36,768 nt of DNA from Escherichia albertii NBRC 107761 = DSM 17582. Lineage in GTDB: Bacteria > Pseudomonadota > Gammaproteobacteria > Enterobacterales > Enterobacteriaceae. The notes under the pieces were generated by a model. It ran no database searches, was not told the origin of the DNA, and saw only the letters and a list, made by a program, of their open reading frames with translations. The stretch covers positions 1 to 36,768 of the forward strand of contig NZ_BBMY01000035.1 in NCBI RefSeq assembly GCF_000759775.1, written 5' to 3'. Both the position numbers and the translations under genes were made by a program. Shown in pieces: positions 16,907 to 29,544 of the stretch (its first letter is position 1; every line of letters begins with the position of its first letter).

Positions 16907-17432
16907 AATCTGACAGCCTGTGAGAAATAACACGCCATCATTAAAAATCATTTTGTGATTATCGATACACATCAATTGTAAAAAAAACGCATAAAAGAGA
17001 TTATTCCACTAATAATATCCACCTCAAATGGGGCTATTATTTTCATTAAAGCCACTGAATCTTTAAAAAATAATAATAAAAAAACATCATAGCGATTAAT
17101 GCTTTTCTTGTTTACCTGGAGTAATAAACAAAGCAAACTTTAATTTTACATTTACTGATTAAAAAATACCTGTTTTGTGAACTGAAACCATTTACATCCG
17201 TTCACATTATGAGCATGGCATCACGCACATATGTTGTATAAATCCGTGCCGTCATCAAATTTTGCGACATTGTTAAAAAGAACAATAAATAATCCAGATC
17301 AATAATCATCTCAAATTTAGCGTTCAAGAAATCATCGAACAGTTATTTTTAACAAATTTTTCTCTTCCCATTGACTTTCCCGAACACCTTGTCTGACCTA
17401 AGGTGCGTGGAAGTCACTTTTTCCTCCCCGAG
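16907..17432. other. AT-rich intergenic region between yfaL and nrdA
   Basis: About 526 bp with no convincing gene separates the divergent yfaL and nrdA. It is very AT-rich (for example runs of A and T near 16979-16990 and 17065-17090), as expected for H-NS or Fis binding and as is common upstream of surface-protein genes. A 7-bp inverted repeat TGTGAAC / GTTCACA (17176-17182 and 17200-17206) is visible, but its spacing is too wide for a CRP site. The yfaL promoter must lie here; I cannot place it with confidence. Confidence 0.5.
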
Positions 17433-17453
17433 TTATCCACAAAGTTATGCACT
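17433..17453 (+). promoter_or_regulatory. DnaA boxes upstream of nrdA
   Basis: Two closely spaced DnaA boxes lie just upstream of the nrdA promoter: a consensus TTATCCACA at 17433-17441 and a near-match TTATGCACT at 17445-17453. The nrdAB promoter of E. coli is known to be controlled by DnaA, linking dNTP supply to replication initiation. The second box abuts the -35 element. Confidence 0.85.
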
Positions 17454-17481
17454 TGCAAGAGGGCCATTTTCACACTATCTT
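17453..17481 (+). promoter_or_regulatory. nrdA promoter
   Basis: TTGCAA (17453-17458) and TATCTT (17476-17481) are separated by exactly 17 bp. This predicts a transcript start near 17487 and a leader of about 110 nt, consistent with the known E. coli nrdA leader. Confidence 0.7.
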
Positions 17482-17517
17482 GCACTGAATCCTAAACAGA
17501 CCCCCTATATATAGTGT
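17472..17517 (+). promoter_or_regulatory. Paired NrdR boxes
   Basis: Two 16-bp elements resemble the NrdR consensus acaCwAtATaTwGtgt: one at 17472-17487 (ACACTATCTTGCACTG), overlapping the -10, and one at 17502-17517, whose core CTATATATAG is perfectly palindromic. They are 30 bp apart, about three helical turns, as expected for the cooperative ATP/dATP-sensing repressor NrdR. Confidence 0.85.
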
Positions 17518-17594
17518 TCTCAGTGGCTTTCCTCACTACTTGTAGCCAGGGCAATACTATTGCGGAAAGAATTCCAAAAACAGGTACTACAGAC

Positions 17595-19880
17595 ATGAAT
17601 CAGAATCTGCTGGTGACAAAGCGCGACGGTAGCACAGAGCGCATCAACCTCGACAAAATCCATCGCGTTCTGGACTGGGCGGCAGAAGGACTGCATAACG
17701 TTTCGATTTCCCAGGTCGAACTGCGCTCCCATATTCAGTTTTATGACGGTATCAAAACCTCTGACATCCACGAAACCATTATCAAGGCAGCTGCTGACCT
17801 GATCTCCCGTGAAGCACCGGATTATCAGTATCTCGCCGCACGCCTGGCGATCTTCCACCTGCGTAAGAAAGCCTACGGCCAGTTTGAGCCGCCAGCGTTG
17901 TATGACCACGTAGTAAAAATGGTCGAAATGGGCAAATACGATAATCATCTGCTGGAAGACTACACGGAAGAAGAGTTCAAGCAGATGGACACGTTTATCG
18001 ATCACGACCGTGATATGACCTTCTCTTACGCTGCCGTTAAGCAACTGGAAGGGAAATATCTGGTACAAAACCGCGTGACCGGCGAAATCTACGAGAGCGC
18101 CCAGTTCCTCTATATTCTGGTTGCGGCGTGCCTGTTCTCGAACTACCCGCGTGAAACACGTCTGCAATACGTGAAGCGTTTTTACGACGCGGTTTCCACA
18201 TTTAAAATTTCGCTGCCGACGCCGATTATGGCAGGCGTACGTACTCCGACTCGTCAGTTCAGCTCTTGTGTACTGATCGAGTGCGGCGACAGTCTGGATT
18301 CCATCAACGCCACCTCCAGCGCGATCGTGAAATATGTTTCTCAGCGTGCAGGTATCGGTATTAACGCTGGTCGTATTCGTGCGCTGGGTAGCCCAATTCG
18401 CGGTGGCGAGGCGTTCCATACCGGCTGTATCCCGTTCTATAAACATTTCCAGACCGCAGTGAAGTCCTGTTCTCAGGGCGGCGTGCGCGGTGGCGCAGCA
18501 ACGCTGTTTTACCCGCTCTGGCATCTGGAAGTTGAAAGCCTGTTGGTGCTGAAGAACAACCGCGGCGTTGAAGGCAACCGCGTGCGCCATATGGACTACG
18601 GCGTACAAATCAACAAACTGATGTACACCCGCCTGCTGAAAGGCGAGGAAATCACCCTGTTCAGCCCATCTGATGTACCGGGGCTGTACGACGCGTTCTT
18701 CGCCGATCAGGAAGAATTTGAACGTCTGTACACCCAATATGAGAAAGACGACAGCATCCGCAAACAGCGCGTGAAAGCCGTTGAGCTGTTCTCGCTGATG
18801 ATGCAGGAACGTGCGTCTACCGGGCGTATTTACATTCAGAACGTTGACCACTGCAACACCCATAGCCCGTTTGATCCGGCGGTAGCGCCAGTGCGCCAGT
18901 CTAACCTGTGCCTGGAAATCGCCCTGCCGACCAAACCGCTGAATGATGTCAACGACGAAAACGGTGAAATCGCACTGTGTACGCTGTCCGCTTTTAACCT
19001 GGGCGCAATTAACAGCCTGGATGAACTGGAAGAACTGGCAATTCTGGCAGTTCGCGCACTTGATGCACTGCTGGATTATCAGGATTACCCGATCCCGGCA
19101 GCAAAACGCGGGGCAATGGGCCGTCGTACGCTGGGTATTGGTGTGATCAACTTCGCTTACTATCTGGCTAAGCACGGTAAACGCTACTCCGACGGCAGCG
19201 CCAACAACCTGACGCATAAAACCTTCGAAGCCATTCAGTATTACCTGCTGAAAGCCTCTAATGAGCTGGCGAAAGAGCAAGGCGCGTGCCCGTGGTTTAA
19301 CGAAACCACGTATGCGAAAGGGATCCTGCCGATCGATACCTATAAGAAAGATCTGGATGCCATCGCTAATGAGCCGCTGCATTACGACTGGGAAGCATTG
19401 CGTGAGTCAATCAAAACGCATGGCCTGCGTAACTCCACGCTTTCTGCGTTGATGCCGTCTGAGACCTCTTCGCAGATCTCCAATGCCACTAACGGTATTG
19501 AACCGCCGCGCGGCTACGTCAGCATTAAAGCGTCGAAAGACGGTATTCTGCGCCAGGTGGTGCCAGACTATGAGCCCCTGCACGACGCCTATGAGCTACT
19601 GTGGAAAATGCCGGGCAACGATGGCTACCTGCAACTGGTGGGGATCATGCAGAAATTTATCGATCAGTCGATCTCGGCCAATACCAACTACGATCCGTCA
19701 CGCTTCCCGTCAGGAAAAGTGCCGATGCAGCAGTTACTGAAAGACCTGCTCACCGCCTACAAATTCGGGGTCAAAACGCTGTATTATCAGAACACCCGTG
19801 ACGGCGCAGAAGACGCGCAGGACGATCTGGTGCCGTCAATTCAGGATGATGGCTGCGAAAGCGGCGCATGTAAAATCTGA
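17595..19880 (+). CDS. nrdA: Ribonucleoside-diphosphate reductase 1, alpha subunit
   Basis: The large subunit of class Ia ribonucleotide reductase converts ribonucleoside diphosphates to deoxy forms. The product is 761 residues from ATG 17595 (MNQNLL), the known E. coli length; a longer in-frame reading from 17514 overlaps the promoter and NrdR boxes and is rejected. An ATP-cone (about 5-95) senses ATP/dATP. Active-site elements are visible: C225 in QFSSC, the N437-L-C439-L-E441 catalytic group in SNLCLEIALP, C462 in LCTLSAF, and the redox pair C754/C759 in the C-terminal GCESGACKI tail. It forms an operon with nrdB and yfaE, separated from nrdB by a REP cluster. Confidence 0.99.
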   Translation: MNQNLLVTKRDGSTERINLDKIHRVLDWAAEGLHNVSISQVELRSHIQFYDGIKTSDIHETIIKAAADLISREAPDYQYLAARLAIFHLRKKAYGQFEPPALYDHVVKMVEMGKYDNHLLEDYTEEEFKQMDTFIDHDRDMTFSYAAVKQLEGKYLVQNRVTGEIYESAQFLYILVAACLFSNYPRETRLQYVKRFYDAVSTFKISLPTPIMAGVRTPTRQFSSCVLIECGDSLDSINATSSAIVKYVSQRAGIGINAGRIRALGSPIRGGEAFHTGCIPFYKHFQTAVKSCSQGGVRGGAATLFYPLWHLEVESLLVLKNNRGVEGNRVRHMDYGVQINKLMYTRLLKGEEITLFSPSDVPGLYDAFFADQEEFERLYTQYEKDDSIRKQRVKAVELFSLMMQERASTGRIYIQNVDHCNTHSPFDPAVAPVRQSNLCLEIALPTKPLNDVNDENGEIALCTLSAFNLGAINSLDELEELAILAVRALDALLDYQDYPIPAAKRGAMGRRTLGIGVINFAYYLAKHGKRYSDGSANNLTHKTFEAIQYYLLKASNELAKEQGACPWFNETTYAKGILPIDTYKKDLDAIANEPLHYDWEALRESIKTHGLRNSTLSALMPSETSSQISNATNGIEPPRGYVSIKASKDGILRQVVPDYEPLHDAYELLWKMPGNDGYLQLVGIMQKFIDQSISANTNYDPSRFPSGKVPMQQLLKDLLTAYKFGVKTLYYQNTRDGAEDAQDDLVPSIQDDGCESGACKI

Positions 19881-19886
19881 TATTGT

Positions 19887-20098
19887 GATGCCGGATGCGG
19901 TGTAAACACCTTATCCGGCCTACGGCTCGGTTTGTAGGCCTGATAAGACGCGCCAGCGTCGCATCAGGCACAGGATGCCGGGTGCAGCGTGAACGCCTTA
20001 TCCGGCCTACGGCTCGGATTTGTAGGCCTGATAAGACGCGCCAGCGTCGCATCAGGCTCCGGGTGCCGGATGCGGCGTAAAATGCCTTATCCGGCATT
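19887..20098. repeat. REP/BIME cluster inside the nrdA-nrdB operon
   Basis: About 2.4 copies of a roughly 100-bp unit occur in tandem. Each full copy contains two oppositely oriented REP sequences (CCTTATCCGGCCTACGG ... and TAGGCCTGATAAGACGCG ... GTCGCATCAGGC). Copy 1 runs from about 19887, copy 2 from about 19975, and a partial third ends with TTATCCGGCATT at 20096. This is a BIME of alternating palindromic units. It sits between two genes of the same operon and could form stable hairpins that protect the upstream nrdA message or tune the nrdA:nrdB ratio. Confidence 0.92.
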
Positions 20099-20120
20099 AA
20101 ACTCCCAACAGGACATATTC

Positions 20121-21251
20121 ATGGCATATACCACCTTTTCACAGACGAAAAATGATCAGCTCAAAGAACCGATGTTCTTTGGTCAGCCGGTCAACGTGGC
20201 CCGCTACGATCAGCAAAAATATGACATTTTCGAAAAACTGATCGAAAAGCAGCTCTCTTTCTTCTGGCGTCCCGAAGAGGTTGACGTCTCCCGCGACCGC
20301 ATCGATTACCAGGCGCTGCCGGAACACGAAAAACACATTTTTATCAGCAACCTGAAATACCAGACATTGCTGGATTCCATTCAGGGACGTAGTCCAAACG
20401 TCGCGCTGTTGCCGCTGATCTCAATTCCTGAACTGGAAACCTGGGTAGAAACCTGGGCATTCTCAGAAACGATTCACTCTCGTTCCTATACTCATATCAT
20501 CCGTAATATCGTTAACGATCCGTCCGTTGTATTCGACGATATCGTCACCAACGAGCAGATTCAGAAACGTGCGGAAGGGATCTCCCGTTATTACGATGAA
20601 CTGATCGAGATGACCAGCTACTGGCATCTGCTGGGTGAAGGTACGCACACTGTTAACGGTAAAACCGTGACCGTTAGCCTGCGTGAGCTGAAAAAGAAAC
20701 TTTATCTCTGCCTGATGAGCGTTAACGCGCTGGAAGCGATTCGCTTCTACGTCAGCTTCGCTTGCTCTTTTGCGTTTGCAGAACGTGAACTGATGGAAGG
20801 CAACGCCAAGATTATTCGTCTGATCGCCCGTGATGAAGCTCTGCATTTGACTGGCACCCAGCATATGCTGAATCTGCTACGTAGCGGCGCGGACGATCCA
20901 GAAATGGCGGAAATTGCCGAAGAGTGTAAGCAAGAGTGCTATGACCTGTTTGTCCAGGCGGCACAGCAAGAAAAAGACTGGGCGGATTATCTGTTCCGCG
21001 ATGGCTCGATGATTGGTCTGAACAAAGATATTCTCTGCCAGTACGTGGAGTACATCACCAATATTCGCATGCAAGCAGTCGGTTTGGATCTGCCGTTCCA
21101 GACGCGCTCCAACCCGATCCCGTGGATCAACACCTGGCTGGTGTCCGATAACGTGCAGGTGGCTCCGCAGGAAGTGGAAGTCAGTTCTTATCTGGTCGGG
21201 CAGATTGACGCGGAAGTGGACACCGACGATTTGAGTAACTTCCAGCTCTGA
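20121..21251 (+). CDS. nrdB: Ribonucleoside-diphosphate reductase 1, beta subunit
   Basis: The small R2 subunit houses the diiron-tyrosyl radical. Its 376 residues start at ATG 20121, preceded by AGGA at 20110. Iron ligands and the radical tyrosine are in recognisable places: the first Asp ligand near 84 ([11 protein letters not shown]), then E115 and H118 with Y122 in [11 protein letters not shown], and later E204 and the E238/H241 pair in ARDEALH. The C-terminal tail ([11 protein letters not shown]) binds NrdA. Its stop overlaps the yfaE start by one base (TGATG), so the two are coupled. An in-frame reading upstream through the REP cluster is an artefact. Confidence 0.99.
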   Translation: MAYTTFSQTKNDQLKEPMFFGQPVNVARYDQQKYDIFEKLIEKQLSFFWRPEEVDVSRDRIDYQALPEHEKHIFISNLKYQTLLDSIQGRSPNVALLPLISIPELETWVETWAFSETIHSRSYTHIIRNIVNDPSVVFDDIVTNEQIQKRAEGISRYYDELIEMTSYWHLLGEGTHTVNGKTVTVSLRELKKKLYLCLMSVNALEAIRFYVSFACSFAFAERELMEGNAKIIRLIARDEALHLTGTQHMLNLLRSGADDPEMAEIAEECKQECYDLFVQAAQQEKDWADYLFRDGSMIGLNKDILCQYVEYITNIRMQAVGLDLPFQTRSNPIPWINTWLVSDNVQVAPQEVEVSSYLVGQIDAEVDTDDLSNFQL

Positions 21252-21505
21252 TGGCCCGCGTTACCCTGCGCATCACTGGCACACAACTGCTGTGCCAGGA
21301 TGAACATCCCTCCCTTCTGGCGGCGCTGGAATCCCACAATGTGACGGTTGAGTATCAGTGCCGCGAAGGCTACTGCGGCTCTTGCCGCACGCGTCTCGTT
21401 GCAGGTCAGGTAGACTGGATTGCTGAACCGTTAGCCTTTATTCAGCCTGGGGAAATTTTGCCCTGTTGTTGCAGGGCAAAAGGCGATATTGAAATTGAGA
21501 TGTGA
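21251..21505 (+). CDS. yfaE: YfaE, 2Fe-2S ferredoxin for NrdB cofactor maintenance
   Basis: This 84-residue plant-type ferredoxin has the cluster motif CREGYCGSC (Cx4Cx2C) near residues 37-45 and a final cysteine in the CCC run near 72-74. In E. coli YfaE supplies electrons to the NrdB diiron centre for regeneration of the tyrosyl radical, and its coupling to nrdB (1-nt overlap) supports that. It is the last gene of the nrd operon. The next gene, glpQ, converges on it 84 nt away. Confidence 0.97.
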   Translation: MARVTLRITGTQLLCQDEHPSLLAALESHNVTVEYQCREGYCGSCRTRLVAGQVDWIAEPLAFIQPGEILPCCCRAKGDIEIEM

Positions 21506-21525
21506 GCTTAGTGGGCAACATTTCG

Positions 21526-21567
21526 CTTACCCGACTTACAAAATCCGGGATTTGCAAGCCGGGTAAG
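21526..21567. repeat. 42-nt imperfect palindrome between yfaE and glpQ
   Basis: CTTACCCG at 21526-21533 pairs with CGGGTAAG at 21560-21567. The pairing extends inward with few mismatches (CTTACAAA against TTTGCAAG), making a long hairpin of about 20 pairs. It lies between convergent genes and can act from either strand as a transcript end or 3' stabiliser, although no long T-run follows. It is also where inaA is missing relative to K-12. Confidence 0.7.
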
Positions 21568-21589
21568 GCAAAGTCGTCACCCAACAATT

Positions 21590-22669
21590 TTAGTGTTTAT
21601 CTTTCAGGAAATTCACCGCTTTATCTGGAAAATCGGTAAATAGCCCGTTCACTCCCGCCTTGTTATACAGAACGTCATACAGTTGATTCACATCTGTCGT
21701 ATATTCCGGCAGCTTATCCGACCGTACAGTATAAGGGTGCACCACCAGTTTATTCTGCTGCGCATCTTGTACCATACCCGTGAGTTTGATATTGCCCGGC
21801 TGAGATGTCTCCTCAATCAGCATATGGTAATCCGGTCCGATACCGTCAGCATATTCTGCCACCTGTTTCATAGCACCCGGCTTAAACATCCAGTCGTAGT
21901 TATAATTGACCCAGGTTCCATCCGCTTGTTTCTGCTGGGTTTCATTCCAGTCGGTGTAGGCGATTAGCTGTACCAGATTGAGATCCATACCCATTTTCGG
22001 TTCCAGCTCATTCTTAATACGCTTCAGTTCATCAACATCAAAGCATTGCAGATAAACTTTATCGTCTTTACCGGTGTAGCCATATTTCTTCAGCACTTCC
22101 AGCGTTTTCGCCGCAATATCCTTCCCTTCCTGATGATGGAACCACGGCGCTTTAATTTCTGGATAGATACCAATATTTTTTCCGGTCGAATGGTTTAATC
22201 CCTGAACAAACTCAATCTCGTCTTCGAAAGTGTGTACCCGGAAGTCAGATTTACCCATCGGGAAACGTCCCGGGTAAGTCTGCACTTTTTTACCGTTTTC
22301 AATATCAAAGCCTTCGGTAAATTTCAGGGATTTAATTTCATCCAACGTAAAATCTATCGCGTAGTAACGACCATCTTTACGCGCCCGATCCGGGAAACGA
22401 TCGGCAACATCAGTCACGCGGTCAAGATAGTGGTCATGCAGAACGACCAGATGGTCGTCCTTAGTCATTACCAGATCTTGCTCCAGATAATCTGCCCCCT
22501 GCGCATACGCCATCGCTTTTGCTGGTAGCGTATGCTCCGGCAAATAACCGCTGGCGCCACGATGCGCTATCACTATTTTCTCGCTGCTATCCGCCGCCAT
22601 TGCACCGCTCCCCATGATCATCGTACTCATCATGATCGCCATGCTAAGGTTTTTCAGCGTCAATTTCAT
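21590..22669 (-). CDS. glpQ: Periplasmic glycerophosphodiester phosphodiesterase
   Basis: GlpQ hydrolyses deacylated phospholipids such as glycerophosphocholine to glycerol-3-phosphate and an alcohol in the periplasm. The 359-residue product starts at ATG 22669 (MKLTLK) after a GGAGG at 22678-22682. The signal peptide is about 1-25 (GSGAMAADS). The GDPD-domain signature begins HRGASGYLPEHT (about 35), followed by EQDLVMTKDDHLVVLHDHYLDR carrying the catalytic and metal residues. It is second in the glpTQ operon, 4 nt after the glpT stop, so the sugar phosphate it releases can be imported by GlpT. Confidence 0.97.
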   Translation of the reverse strand: MKLTLKNLSMAIMMSTMIMGSGAMAADSSEKIVIAHRGASGYLPEHTLPAKAMAYAQGADYLEQDLVMTKDDHLVVLHDHYLDRVTDVADRFPDRARKDGRYYAIDFTLDEIKSLKFTEGFDIENGKKVQTYPGRFPMGKSDFRVHTFEDEIEFVQGLNHSTGKNIGIYPEIKAPWFHHQEGKDIAAKTLEVLKKYGYTGKDDKVYLQCFDVDELKRIKNELEPKMGMDLNLVQLIAYTDWNETQQKQADGTWVNYNYDWMFKPGAMKQVAEYADGIGPDYHMLIEETSQPGNIKLTGMVQDAQQNKLVVHPYTVRSDKLPEYTTDVNQLYDVLYNKAGVNGLFTDFPDKAVNFLKDKH

Positions 22670-22673
22670 GTCA

Positions 22674-24032
22674 TTAGCCTCCGTTGCGTTTTTGTCGTAA
22701 TTCTTGATGGCGGCGTTTTTCGCCAATCATCACAATAATCAACAAGATAACTGCCAGGATACTGCCGCCAATCATCACCATGAAGCCGCCATCCCAGCCA
22801 AAGTAGTCAACCGTGTAGCCGACGATCGCACTTGCCGCTACAGAACCGCCCAGGTAACCAAACAGTCCGGTAAAACCAGCCGCAGTACCTGCCGCCTTTT
22901 TCGGCGCCAGTTCCAGCGCGTGCAAACCGATTAACATGACAGGGCCATAGATCAGGAAGCCGATGACGATCATACAAATCATATCGACAGTTGGGTTGCC
23001 AGCCGGGTTCAGCCAGTAAACGATAGTGGCGATAGTGACCAACGTCATAAAGAAGACGCCGGTTGCTCCACGATTACCGCGGAAGACTTTGTCCGACATC
23101 CAGCCGCACAGCAGGGTGCCCGGAATGCCCGCGTACTCATAGAAGAAGTAGGCCCAGGAAGATTTATCCAGCGCGAAATGCTTCACTTCTTTCAGGTAAG
23201 TTGGCGACCAGTCAAGAATGCCGTAACGCAACAGATAAACGAACACGTTGGCGATAGCGATGTACCACAACAGTTTGTTCGGCAGCACGTACTGCATGAA
23301 GATTTGCTTCGCGGTCAGCTCCTGTTCCGCTTTTTCACTGTAGTCGTCAGGATAATCATTTTTATATTCTTCAATCGGCGGCAGACCACAGGATTGCGGG
23401 GTATCGCGCATCATTGCGAAAGCGAACAACGCCACCAGAATGGCGCAGAAAGCTGGCATATAAAGCGCCGCATGCCAGTCATTGAACCAGGCCATCCCCA
23501 GCAGAAACAGCAGCGGCGGGATACCACCGCCGACGTTATGCGCACAGTTCCAGACGGAAACAACGCCACCGCGTTCTTTCTGCGACCACCAGTGCACCAT
23601 CGTACGTCCGCACGGCGGCCACCCCATCCCCTGAAACCAACCACAGAGGAATAACAGCACAAACATCACGGCAATGCTCGATGTCGCCCACGGCACAAAA
23701 CCCATAAACAGCATAACGGAGGCTGCCAGAATCAAGCCTGCTGGCAGGAAAACGCGCGGATTCGAGCGATCCGAAACCGAGCCCATGATAAATTTCGAAA
23801 ATCCATAGGCGATTGAGATCCCGGAAAGCGCAAAACCTAAGTCGCCGCGTGAAAATCCCTGCTCTACCAGATAGGGCATTGCAAGAGCAAAGTTCTTACG
23901 AACCAAATAGTAAGCAGCATAGCCAAAGAATATCCCCAGGAAAATCTGCCAGCGCAATCGACGATAAGTCGGGTCGATCTCCGCAGCCGGTAAGCGCGTT
24001 TTGTGTGGCGCAGGTTTAAAAATGCTCAACAT
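22674..24032 (-). CDS. glpT: Glycerol-3-phosphate:phosphate antiporter
   Basis: This 452-residue inner-membrane transporter of the organophosphate:phosphate antiporter family (major facilitator superfamily) has 12 predicted membrane segments in two halves around a charged central loop (about 220-250, [17 protein letters not shown]). Substrate-binding arginines are expected in R45 of YYLVRKNFA and in the second half near R269 ([10 protein letters not shown]). Fosfomycin uses this transporter, and its intact state predicts normal uptake. The start has a GGAGG at 24041. It is divergent from glpABC and shares a GlpR/CRP-controlled region. Confidence 0.98.
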   Translation of the reverse strand: MLSIFKPAPHKTRLPAAEIDPTYRRLRWQIFLGIFFGYAAYYLVRKNFALAMPYLVEQGFSRGDLGFALSGISIAYGFSKFIMGSVSDRSNPRVFLPAGLILAASVMLFMGFVPWATSSIAVMFVLLFLCGWFQGMGWPPCGRTMVHWWSQKERGGVVSVWNCAHNVGGGIPPLLFLLGMAWFNDWHAALYMPAFCAILVALFAFAMMRDTPQSCGLPPIEEYKNDYPDDYSEKAEQELTAKQIFMQYVLPNKLLWYIAIANVFVYLLRYGILDWSPTYLKEVKHFALDKSSWAYFFYEYAGIPGTLLCGWMSDKVFRGNRGATGVFFMTLVTIATIVYWLNPAGNPTVDMICMIVIGFLIYGPVMLIGLHALELAPKKAAGTAAGFTGLFGYLGGSVAASAIVGYTVDYFGWDGGFMVMIGGSILAVILLIIVMIGEKRRHQELRQKRNGG

Positions 24033-24305
24033 TTATAGCCTCCGTGGCACGTAGTCTTATTTTGTGATTAACAGCCTGATTCACCAGGGAATCTGCCATT
24101 GTTTTTAGTAGCCGCGATGTTAATTAATCATTCATTTCATGAATGTGAATTACCGCACACATTTATGAATAAAATTCAACAAATGTTCAAAATGACGCAC
24201 GAAATCACGTTTCACTTTCGAATTATGAGCGAATATGCGCGAAATCAAACAATCAATCATTTTTATATGGCTAAATGATAAAAAACGAACTTTTGAGGGA
24301 TAACA
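24033..24305. promoter_or_regulatory. Divergent glpTQ / glpABC control region
   Basis: This 273-bp AT-rich region drives both glp operons. It contains a strong CRP site (listed separately) and GlpR operator-like sequences. The best match to WATGTTCGWTAWCGAACATW is at 24274-24293 (about 15 of 20 positions, including CGAAC), just upstream of glpA. A half site ATGTTC lies at 24183-24188, with further TTCG/CGAA half sites at 24216-24232. GlpR repression relieved by glycerol-3-phosphate, and CRP activation, are established for these operons; the exact sites here are my reading. Confidence 0.75.
24145..24160. promoter_or_regulatory. CRP binding site between glpT and glpA
   Basis: TGTGA-ATTACC-GCACA at 24145-24160 matches the CRP consensus TGTGA-N6-TCACA at 9 of 10 defined positions. 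It lies near the middle of the divergent promoter region, consistent with catabolite control of glpTQ and glpABC. Confidence 0.8.
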
Positions 24306-28370
<4,065 letters not shown>

Positions 28371-28381
28371 CCTGCCTCCTG

Positions 28382-28416
28382 ATGCCCGGTAAGTACATTG
28401 CTTATCGGGCATTTTT
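28382..28416 (+). terminator. glpABC terminator
   Basis: A 12-bp stem (ATGCCCGGTAAG with CTTATCGGGCAT, one G-U pair, 7-nt loop) followed by TTTTT lies 11 nt after the glpC stop. It is a classic Rho-independent terminator on the plus strand. Confidence 0.9.
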
Positions 28417-28563
28417 GCGTACGCGATTCCGCACCCAATGTATGCATTTCATCACAGTGAAAATTCCCCGGAAAACGTCTCGCAAAGGCTGAAACTGACA
28501 GATGTCAAAGGCCTGAGATACCCGTAATGTCGCGTCATCATAAACATCAGGTGACGGACAACC

Positions 28564-29502
28564 ATGACAGAATCAACAACATCCTCCCCGCATGATGCGG
28601 TGTTTAAAACGTTTATGTTTTCACCTGAAACCGCGCGGGATTTTCTGGAAATACATCTGCCGGAACCGTTGCGTAGACTTTGCAATCTGCAAACGTTAAG
28701 GCTGGAGCCCACCAGTTTTATTGAAAAAAATTTACGCGCTTACTACTCGGATGTTTTATGGGCGGTGGAGACCAGCGACGGCGAAGGATATATCTACTGC
28801 GTGATTGAGCATCAGAGTTCGGCGGAAAAAAACATGGCGTTTCGACTGATGCGTTATGCCACCGCCGCCATGCAACGCCATCTGGACAAAGGCTATGACA
28901 GAGTCCCGCTAGTGGTGCCAATGCTGTTTTATCATGGCGAAACCTCGCCCTATCCGTACTCTCTCAATTGGCTGGATGAATTTGACGATCCGCAACTTGC
29001 CCGACAGATCTATACCGAGGCATTTCCGTTGGTGGATATCACCATCGTGCCTGACGACGAAATCATGCAGCATCGCCGCACGGCCCTGCTGGAACTTATC
29101 CAGAAACATATTCGCGACCGTGATTTAATCAGTCTGGTCGACAGGATCACTACGCTTTTGGTTAGAGGCTTCACTAATGACAGCCAATTGCAAACACTGT
29201 TTAATTATCTGCTGCAATGCGGCGATACCTCCCGTTTCACCCGTTTTATTGAGGAGATTGCCGAACGTTCACCGCTACAAAAGGAGAGATTGATGACTAT
29301 TGCTGAACGACTGCGACAGGAAGGGCACCAAATTGGCTGGCAGGAAGGTAAATTGGAGGGATTGCAGAAAGGTAAAGTAGAAGGTATGCGTGAACAAGCC
29401 ATTAAAATTGCTTTGCGAATGCTGGAACAGGGCATCGATCGTGACCTGGTGCTCGCAACGACCCAACTCAGCGAAGCGGATCTGGCAGCAAAACCCCACT
29501 GA
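28564..29502 (+). CDS. rpnE: RpnE (YfaD), recombination-promoting nuclease/putative transposase family
   Basis: This 312-residue member of the Rpn family (PD-(D/E)xK nuclease fold, once annotated as transposase_31) has its nuclease part at about 1-200. The pattern SDVLWAVE ... [24 protein letters not shown] gives the catalytic Asp and the E-x-Q pair (about 60-90). RpnA of E. coli is a metal-dependent DNA endonuclease that stimulates recA-independent recombination, so a similar role is inferred. The C-terminal part has a Gly/Glu/Lys-rich linker ([20 protein letters not shown], about 258-280) and a short helical tail. Rpn genes are known to vary in this repeat; the protein is slightly longer than the K-12 version I recall. 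It stands alone between two terminators. Confidence 0.9.
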   Translation: MTESTTSSPHDAVFKTFMFSPETARDFLEIHLPEPLRRLCNLQTLRLEPTSFIEKNLRAYYSDVLWAVETSDGEGYIYCVIEHQSSAEKNMAFRLMRYATAAMQRHLDKGYDRVPLVVPMLFYHGETSPYPYSLNWLDEFDDPQLARQIYTEAFPLVDITIVPDDEIMQHRRTALLELIQKHIRDRDLISLVDRITTLLVRGFTNDSQLQTLFNYLLQCGDTSRFTRFIEEIAERSPLQKERLMTIAERLRQEGHQIGWQEGKLEGLQKGKVEGMREQAIKIALRMLEQGIDRDLVLATTQLSEADLAAKPH

Positions 29503-29509
29503 TCAACAC

Positions 29510-29540
29510 AAAGGCCCACAGGTAATCCCCGTGGGCCTTT
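29510..29540. terminator. Bidirectional terminator between rpnE and rhmA
   Basis: A perfect 10-bp stem (AAAGGCCCAC / GTGGGCCTTT, 11-nt loop) lies between the convergent stops of rpnE and rhmA. A-rich and T-rich flanks on both sides allow it to end transcripts from either strand. Confidence 0.9.
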
Positions 29541-29544
29541 GATT

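Noticed and set aside
17176-17206. TGTGAAC / GTTCACA inverted repeat as a CRP site
   Set aside because: The half sites are separated by 17 bp, far more than the 6-bp gap in a CRP site, so it is left only as a note.
17514-17594. Upstream in-frame extension of nrdA
   Set aside because: It would begin inside the second NrdR box, near the predicted transcript start. The known 761-residue protein starts at 17595.
17520-19382. A 620-codon open frame on the minus strand opposite nrdA
   Set aside because: It is fully contained within nrdA, whose protein is unmistakable. The antisense product has no recognisable domain, is rich in Phe/Gln/His/Val as expected from reading the complement of a highly expressed gene with biased codons, and has no evident ribosome binding site.
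19989-20120. Extension of nrdB back through the REP cluster
   Set aside because: The frame is open only because the repeats lack stops in that frame. The NrdB start MAYTTF at 20121 has its own AGGA and matches the known protein length.
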